Positions 58,075-64,000 of a DNA stretch of 64,000 bases are shown piece by piece. Where the stretch lies: the NCBI GenBank assembly GCA_019637685.1, contig JAHBVF010000030.1, positions 19,192 to 83,191 on the forward strand. The letters are read 5' to 3'. This stretch comes from Caldilineaceae bacterium (GTDB taxonomy: Bacteria; Chloroflexota; Anaerolineae; Caldilineales; Caldilineaceae). The stretch's first letter is position 1. Each line of letters begins with the position of its first letter. Both the position numbers and the translations under genes were made by a program. The notes beneath the pieces were generated by a model, which did no database searches, had not been told where the DNA came from, and was given only the letters and a program-made list of their open reading frames with translations.

Positions 58075-58455
58075 ATGCTTCTGCGAACTGGCGTCGACCT
58101 CATCGAAATTGAACGAATGCGCCAGGCCATCGAACGCCACGGCGATCCCTTTCTGGCGCGGGTTTTCACGGCTGGCGAGTTGTCCCACTGCGGCGGCCGG
58201 GTCGAGTCTCTGGCCGCCCGCTTTGCCGCCAAAGAAGCCGCGGCCAAAGCCCTGCAGACCGGCGTCTGGCGGCAGGGCATCGGCTGGACCGATCTGGAAG
58301 TGGTGCGGGATGAGGTCAGTGGCGCGCCGTCCCTGTGTTTGCACAACGCGGCCGCCCAGTTAGCCGCGGCCCACGGGTTGTCCGAGTGGTCTGTCAGCCT
58401 CAGCCACGACCGCACCCACGCCATCGCTTTCGTCGTGGCCATGGGAACGTCATAG
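58075..58455 (+). CDS. acpS: Holo-[acyl-carrier-protein] synthase
   Basis: A 126-residue phosphopantetheinyl transferase of the AcpS type: LRTGVDLIEIERM with the catalytic Asp and Glu, RVFTAGEL, and the conserved FAAKEAAAKAL with the magnesium-binding Glu; SVSLSHDRTHAIAFV near the end. It attaches the 4'-phosphopantetheine arm to acyl carrier protein. The ATG at 58075 is used; a GTG at 58066 is also in frame. Confidence 0.9.
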   Translation: MLLRTGVDLIEIERMRQAIERHGDPFLARVFTAGELSHCGGRVESLAARFAAKEAAAKALQTGVWRQGIGWTDLEVVRDEVSGAPSLCLHNAAAQLAAAHGLSEWSVSLSHDRTHAIAFVVAMGTS

Positions 58456-58462
58456 AATCTAA

Positions 58463-58541
58463 AACCACCAAGGCACAAAGACACGAAGAAAGATCGGAAT
58501 GTCTTTTTGCTTTTCCTTTGTGCCTTCGTGTCTTCGTGGTT
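58463..58541. repeat. CCACCAAGGCACAAAG palindrome, copy 2
   Basis: AACCACCAAGGCACAAAG with AACGAAGA on the left and CCTTTGTGCCTTCGTG plus TTCGTGGTT on the right pair with a few mismatches over more than 20 bases (58463-58488 with 58515-58541). Confidence 0.6.
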
Positions 58542-58565
58542 ATCTCATTTCGAGAGGAATTGTCA

Positions 58566-59231
58566 ATGGCCGCCGGTTCGTTTGCCCCGCTGAACTTTCA
58601 ACCCCTGCCCACACCCGAAATGCAGGCACGCGCGGCTGCATTTTACCAACAACTGCGTGGTCGCCGCTCCGTCCGGGACTATTCCAGCCGCGGGGTGCCG
58701 CCGGAAGTGATCGAGAACTGTCTACGCGCGGCTGGCACCGCGCCCAGCGGGGCCAACAGACAGCCCTGGCACTTTGCCGTTGTGACAGACCCAACCGTCA
58801 AGCAGCGCATTCGGGAAGCAGCGGAAGAGGAAGAACGGGCCTTCTACAGCCAGCGCGCGTCGGAGGAATGGCTGGAAGCCTTGGCTCCGCTGGGGACCGA
58901 CGCGCACAAGCCTTTTCTGGAAATCGCGCCCTGTCTTATCGCGATTTTTTCCCAGAGCTATCAGTTTGACAGCCTTGGGCAGAAACACCTGAACTATTAC
59001 GTGACGGAATCCGTGGGCATTGCCACGGGTTTTCTGATTGCGGCCCTGCACAACGCGGGACTGGCCTGTCTCACCCACACCCCCAGCCCCATGCGTTTCC
59101 TCAACGAAATTCTGGGCCGACCCCACAACGAACGCCCCTTTCTGCTGCTGGTAGTCGGCTACCCCACCGACGAGGCGCAGGTTCCGGTCATCACCAAAAA
59201 GCCCTTGTCCGACATCGCCACATTCATTTGA
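58566..59231 (+). CDS. Nitroreductase-family flavoprotein, iodotyrosine deiodinase-like
   Basis: A 221-residue FMN protein. RRSVRDYSSRGVP and TAPSGANRQPWHFAVV are the phosphate and flavin sites. The lid region EEEERAFYSQRASEEWLEAL with PLGTDAHKPFLEIAP lines up with the Glu, Tyr and Lys that hold the zwitterion of halotyrosines in iodotyrosine deiodinase. AALHNAGLACLTHTPSPM is also typical of that branch. It may therefore reduce halogenated aromatic compounds. The ATG at 58566 follows AGAGGAAT. The substrate is an inference. Confidence 0.75.
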   Translation: MAAGSFAPLNFQPLPTPEMQARAAAFYQQLRGRRSVRDYSSRGVPPEVIENCLRAAGTAPSGANRQPWHFAVVTDPTVKQRIREAAEEEERAFYSQRASEEWLEALAPLGTDAHKPFLEIAPCLIAIFSQSYQFDSLGQKHLNYYVTESVGIATGFLIAALHNAGLACLTHTPSPMRFLNEILGRPHNERPFLLLVVGYPTDEAQVPVITKKPLSDIATFI

Positions 59232-59284
59232 AAATAGCCCGCCGTCGTTTCTGCCGCGCCTACGCCCAACAGAAAGAGACACAA

Positions 59285-60778
<1,494 letters not shown>

Positions 60779-60787
60779 AAGTTAACC

Positions 60788-60827
60788 CAAAAGTCCCCGG
60801 CACTTCGGAAAGTGTCGGGGACTTTTG
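60788..60827 (+). terminator. Terminator after abfA
   Basis: CAAAAGTCCCCGGCACT (60788-60804) pairs with AGTGTCGGGGACTTTTG (60811-60827), one G-T mismatch, with T residues after it. It may also stop transcription from the other strand. Confidence 0.75.
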
Positions 60828-60840
60828 ATTTTGCCTTCCG

Positions 60841-60870
60841 TTGACGGCCCAGCTTTGTTGGTGATAAGAT
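60841..60870 (+). promoter_or_regulatory. Candidate promoter of the HNH pair
   Basis: TTGACG (60841-60846), an 18-base spacer and TAAGAT (60865-60870), 45 bases upstream of the gene at 60915. Confidence 0.5.
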
Positions 60871-60914
60871 AGGGCTGGAACTATTCCCATGGTTGCGCGA
60901 AAGAAGGCTTTTTT

Positions 60915-61226
60915 ATGTCGAATCTTGAGTATGAACGCTGGTGGTCGTTGCATCTGCGTGTGGCAAAAGGAGAAACGCTCTCTCCCCAAGAGGAGCGCGA
61001 ATACGCAATAGGGCTTAGCGAGCTTGACAGCGAGACTGCCGCCACTGATGGCAAAACGGTCACCTATCTGCGGACCCTCCGGGCTGCCATCAATCGAGCA
61101 GTGAGTTTGCATACGGAACTGACCGTACACAGCGCCGATCTGGACCAGAAAATTGCTGTATTGGAGGCAAACTACCAGCGATTAACTGGACAGGCATTGG
61201 ATTGGGAACCCTATGCCCCGGCCTGA
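60915..61226 (+). CDS. Hypothetical protein paired with HNH endonuclease
   Basis: A 103-residue helical protein (WWSLHLRVAKGETLSPQEE, LRAAINRAVSLHTEL). I do not recognise it. It overlaps the HNH gene start by 14 bases, so the two are translated together and probably act as partners. Confidence 0.65.
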   Translation: MSNLEYERWWSLHLRVAKGETLSPQEEREYAIGLSELDSETAATDGKTVTYLRTLRAAINRAVSLHTELTVHSADLDQKIAVLEANYQRLTGQALDWEPYAPA

Positions 61227-61710
61227 TCTGGCATTGATCCGCCAACGCTATGCTTTTGCTTGCGGCTACTGCGGTGGCAGCGAAGTCTCTGCCGGTGGCA
61301 TTCTCACTGTGGACCATCACTGTCCCATGTCGGCGGGTGGCGATGACAGTCTGGATAATCTCGTCTACGCCTGCATCCGCTGCAATCAGCACAAATACAC
61401 CTATTGGCCGACAAAAGAAGAAATAAAGCTCAGCTTTCGGGTGCTTCACCCTCTGCAGGATGTGTTGGCCCAACATTATCGGCTTAATCTCCAGACTGGT
61501 CGACTGGAAGCCCTGACAGAAACTGGTCGCTTCCACATCACACTGTTGCACCTAAACCGTCCCCAGTTGGTTAGACATCGACTTACCCAGCAATTGCGCG
61601 AAGTGATGGAAGGTAAGCTGGCACTTCTGGAACGGCAGATCCACGAATTGGAAGAAACAATAACAGCCCAAGAGCGGTATATTGCGGCGCTGGAAGAACA
61701 AATCGACTAA
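61213..61710 (+). CDS. HNH endonuclease domain protein
   Basis: A 165-residue protein. The HNH fold is visible: CGYCGGSEVSAGGILTVDHHCP with the catalytic His, then DDSLDNLVYACIRCNQHK with the second zinc Cys pair. The C-terminus is helical, a possible coiled coil (LLERQIHELEETITAQERYI). A pair of this shape occurs in cyanobacteria and Chloroflexota; the target is unknown, though defence or mobile DNA would fit. The stop is inside the following hairpin. Confidence 0.8.
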   Translation: MPRPDLALIRQRYAFACGYCGGSEVSAGGILTVDHHCPMSAGGDDSLDNLVYACIRCNQHKYTYWPTKEEIKLSFRVLHPLQDVLAQHYRLNLQTGRLEALTETGRFHITLLHLNRPQLVRHRLTQQLREVMEGKLALLERQIHELEETITAQERYIAALEEQID

Positions 61711-61750
61711 AAGAGTCCCCGGCACTTTCCGAAGTGCCGGGGACTCTTTT
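61709..61750 (+). terminator. Terminator overlapping the HNH stop codon
   Basis: A perfect 19-bp stem AAAAGAGTCCCCGGCACTT (61709-61727) with its complement at 61732-61750. TAA of the HNH gene is at 61708-61710, so the hairpin starts within the stop codon. Confidence 0.75.
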
Positions 61751-61756
61751 AGCAGT

Positions 61757-61809
61757 TAAGTGATTGGGTAACTCCTCCCTAACCAATCATCCAATACCCC
61801 AATCACCTA
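61757..61809. repeat. GTGATTGG-type imperfect palindrome, copy 3
   Basis: GTGATTGGGTAA on the left and CCAATCACCTAA on the right are of the type seen at 11911. Its right arm supplies the stop codon (61807-61809) of the dehydratase gene. Confidence 0.5.
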
Positions 61810-62952
61810 ATCCGCCACCACAACCTTTGACGAATCCGCCGCGCTGGCGCTGCCCCGCCGATATTTCTCCACCAGCGCGGGATTCAGCCGATGGCCCAGC
61901 CCCGGCTCCTGGGAGAGGACCAGATGGCCGTCCTCGATCTTCTCCGCGGGTTGCAGGAGATCGGCCCGCCAGTCCACCTCGCCCCAGGCGTATTCCAGAA
62001 TGTAGAAGTTGGGCCAGGTGGCAGCTACCTGCGCCGTAGCCGCCGCCGAAAGCGGCCCCGCTGGGTTGTGGGGTGCCACCTGCACCTGATGCATCCGGGC
62101 TGCGGCCGCGATTTCACTCAGTTCCAGAATCCCGCCGCAATGCTTCACATCGGGCATAATCACATCCACACAGCGCTGGGCCAGGAAGGGACGGAAGCCC
62201 TCCACGCCGAAGACACTCTCGGCGGAAGCAGTGGGCATAGGCACGGACGCGGTGATGGCGGCCAGCATTTCCGGGTGGTCGTGGGAGACCGGCTCTTCGT
62301 ACCAGAAGAGATTGCAGTCGGCCAGTTCCTGCCCGACGATTTTGGCGACCGAAGCCTCCATCCGGCTGTGACAATCAACAGCTAATTCCACCGCGTCGCC
62401 GATGGCCTTGCGCACAGCCCGCACCCGGGCGACACCCATCTGCCAGTCGGCCAGGGGACCAGTGGCGTGGCGGTAGGGGTGGCGCATTTCGTCGAAAGGG
62501 GCCAGTTTGATGGCGGTAAAGCCTTCGTCCGCGGCCTGGGCCGCGGCGGTGGCAAAGCCCTCTGGCGTGCGGTTGTTGACGTGGCGATTGATGTTGGCGT
62601 AGAGACGCAGACGATCCCGCACCGCGCCGCCAAAAAGGGTATGCACAGGCACGCCCAGATGTTGGCCGAGGATATCCCACAATGCCTGTTCCAGCCCGCT
62701 CAGCGCGGTGTTCCAGACCCGTCCACCCTCTTTTTGCCGCAACATCTGGCGGATGCTGGCGATCTCCAGGGGATTCTTGCCCACCAGCCGCTGGGCAAAA
62801 ACGCCCAGCGTGGCCACACAGAGCGCGTCGTTCATATTGTGGCTGGCTTCACCGATGCCGGTGATGCCCGCGTCCGTATGGACGAGGACGTGGAGCCAAT
62901 CGCCCCGCCGGTTCACTTGCAGGACGAGGGGTTCGATGGATGTGATTTTCAT
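61807..62952 (-). CDS. Mandelate racemase/muconate lactonizing-type dehydratase
   Basis: A 381-residue enolase-superfamily protein of the sugar-acid dehydratase sort. The metal ligands can be read as Asp in ELAVDCHSRM, Glu in LFWYEEPVSHD and Glu in ASAESVFG; the catalytic Lys is in TAIKLAPFDE and the His in VAPHNPAGPLS. Closest in pattern to galactonate or fuconate dehydratases, which make 2-keto-3-deoxy sugar acids. It is paired with the SMP-30 lactonase gene, 2 bases apart, which would supply the aldonate. The final residues come from a repeat. Confidence 0.82.
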   Translation of the reverse strand: MKITSIEPLVLQVNRRGDWLHVLVHTDAGITGIGEASHNMNDALCVATLGVFAQRLVGKNPLEIASIRQMLRQKEGGRVWNTALSGLEQALWDILGQHLGVPVHTLFGGAVRDRLRLYANINRHVNNRTPEGFATAAAQAADEGFTAIKLAPFDEMRHPYRHATGPLADWQMGVARVRAVRKAIGDAVELAVDCHSRMEASVAKIVGQELADCNLFWYEEPVSHDHPEMLAAITASVPMPTASAESVFGVEGFRPFLAQRCVDVIMPDVKHCGGILELSEIAAAARMHQVQVAPHNPAGPLSAAATAQVAATWPNFYILEYAWGEVDWRADLLQPAEKIEDGHLVLSQEPGLGHRLNPALVEKYRRGSASAADSSKVVVAD

Positions 62953-62954
62953 GG

Positions 62955-63830
62955 CTAGGCCCCCACCCGTTTTCCCCGACGATCTGTCTTGGCCCGCAAC
63001 AGATGGCCCTCAATGCTGGTGACGTACAGGTCCGTCAAATCCGGCCCGCCGAAGCAGCAGTTGGTGGGGCGCTGGCAGGGCAGGGGATGGGTCTCCAACA
63101 CCCGGCCATTGGGGGCAAAGACATAGATCATCCCGCCGGGGCCGCTCACTTCCCAGCCTGCGGTGGCGACGATATTGCCGTCGATGTCCAGGGTCATGCC
63201 GTCGATGCCCCGGTGGGGGTAGAAATTGTGGAGCACCTCGTATTTTCCCACGCTGCCGTCCGAATTGATGGGATAGGCGCGCAGTTCCCGCAGTTGGCCG
63301 TCGCCATATTTGGACTGGGCCACGTAAAGGGTCTTCTCGTCGTGGGAGAGGAGCAGACCGTTGGGGCTGGTAGTGTCATAAGTCACCCGCACCGCCTCCC
63401 AGTTTCCATCCCGTCGGGGTTCCAGACGGAAGATGGATTCGTGGTCCAGTTCCATATCGTCCCGAAAATCGCCGTAGCGGGGATCGGTGAACCAGACCCG
63501 ACCTGCGCTGTCCACGGCCAGATCGTTGGGGCTGTTGAGCCGTTTGCCCTGGAAATTGTCACACAGGACAACGGTCTCCTTGCCGGGCGGATAAAGGGCT
63601 ATCTGCCGCCCGCCCCCTTCGCAAGCAAAAAGACGGTCCTGGCTGTCCATTTGCAGCCCGTTGGCTTGGTTTGTGCCCTCCCGCCAAACGCTACTCTCAC
63701 CGCTGGCCGGGTCATAGCGCAGGATGCGGCTGTTGGGAATATTTGTGTAGAGCAGGCCGCTGCCGTCCCAGACGGGGCCTTCGGTCAGACCAGCCGTGGG
63801 TTCGGCAAGGATTTCAAATGTCCAGGACAT
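62955..63830 (-). CDS. SMP-30/gluconolactonase-like lactonase
   Basis: A 291-residue six-bladed propeller. TEGPVWDGSGLLYTNIP carries the first metal Glu, SPNDLAVDSAGRVWFTDPRYG and TSPNGLLLSHD the Asn sites, and GIDGMTLDIDGNI the metal Asp. It opens aldonolactones. With the dehydratase downstream and the aldose dehydrogenase and FAH hydrolase at 2012-3846, most steps of a non-phosphorylating deoxy-sugar route are present in the window, though not in one operon. Clear start at ATG 63830. Confidence 0.85.
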   Translation of the reverse strand: MSWTFEILAEPTAGLTEGPVWDGSGLLYTNIPNSRILRYDPASGESSVWREGTNQANGLQMDSQDRLFACEGGGRQIALYPPGKETVVLCDNFQGKRLNSPNDLAVDSAGRVWFTDPRYGDFRDDMELDHESIFRLEPRRDGNWEAVRVTYDTTSPNGLLLSHDEKTLYVAQSKYGDGQLRELRAYPINSDGSVGKYEVLHNFYPHRGIDGMTLDIDGNIVATAGWEVSGPGGMIYVFAPNGRVLETHPLPCQRPTNCCFGGPDLTDLYVTSIEGHLLRAKTDRRGKRVGA

Positions 63831-63935
63831 TGGGTGTCTCCTGTTGGGGTGGAATTGAATGGCAGATGCCCGTCTATTCTACGCCACTTCGGGGGGGAGT
63901 TCAAACAGGCCAGAGAGGTAAGTGCCTGGGGAACA

Positions 63936-63979
63936 AAAGAGGAGGGCTTCCCGGATATCCGGGAAGCCCCCCTCTTTTT
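63936..63979. terminator. Strong hairpin at the right end
   Basis: Arms of about 20 bases centred on GGATATCC, AAAAGAGG...CCTCTTTTT, with T residues on the right and A residues on the left. It may end a gene that starts beyond the window and read in either direction. The remaining 170 bases hold no gene. Confidence 0.6.
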
Positions 63980-64000
63980 CATCTGTATTCGGTATCAGTA

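Noticed and set aside
63785..63982. Open frame at the right end on the minus strand
   Set aside because: Overlaps the start of the SMP-30 gene in another frame and crosses a terminator.

Overview
The window reads as one piece of chromosome from a GC-rich, free-living bacterium, most probably a member of the Chloroflexota (Anaerolineae/Caldilineae type). The grounds are indirect: secreted proteins with long Thr-Pro linkers, cohesin and dockerin domains, C-terminal tails of the FLPV/YMPY kind, a monofunctional AroH chorismate mutase, a DAHP synthase of the AroF (KDO8P-synthase-like) type, PucR and DUF6516 families, and very many different intergenic palindromes. No rRNA, tRNA, CRISPR array, prophage or complete insertion sequence was seen.

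Layout. 1-1506: end of a polysaccharide glycosyltransferase cluster. 2012-4823: sugar oxidation genes (aldo/keto reductase; FAH-type hydrolase and NAD-dependent epimerase on the other strand). 4990-16562: an aromatic amino acid operon, aroH-pheA-aroF-aroF-tyrA-aroA-aroE-(HAD)-(methyltransferase)-trpB-trpA. It is preceded by a strong promoter, three 17-bp direct repeats, and a leader peptide packed with Phe, Trp and Tyr codons next to a rho-independent terminator, which looks like a classical attenuator. 16806-22775: response regulator, PucR regulator, membrane protein, M23 peptidase and unknowns. 23282-32955: a minus-strand block of six exported proteins with cohesin and/or dockerin domains and no glycoside hydrolase, a candidate non-cellulosomal surface assembly. 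34069-43910: di-haem oxidoreductase, methyltransferases, a DUF3565-acetyltransferase fusion, a MITE-like element, a damaged toxin-antitoxin pair, a very large endonuclease Q-like/UvrD fusion, an MFS transporter and a GIY-YIG nuclease. 44168-48931: a MazF-type toxin-antitoxin pair, SDR, DUF4258 protein, TauE exporter, aminotransferase and MazG-like protein. 48947-56197: a lipidated sortase, acyltransferase and LysM lipoprotein, then Lon-N, TruD, methyltransferase, ArsA and an envelope protein. 56424-63830: glycosyltransferase, NUDIX, AcpS, deiodinase-like flavoprotein, arabinofuranosidase, an HNH pair, an enolase-superfamily dehydratase and an SMP-30 lactonase.

The observations most worth following are: (1) the aromatic-residue attenuator; (2) a palindromic repeat (GTTCGACTTTT...AAAAGTCGAAC) that is intergenic at one place but sits twice in frame inside the helicase gene; (3) the cohesin/dockerin gene block, with two proteins that carry both partners and so could form chains; (4) the EndoQ-UvrD fusion itself. 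Several unrelated palindrome families recur between genes and sometimes supply stop codons or terminal residues. All functions are inferred by reading motifs; no database search was possible.
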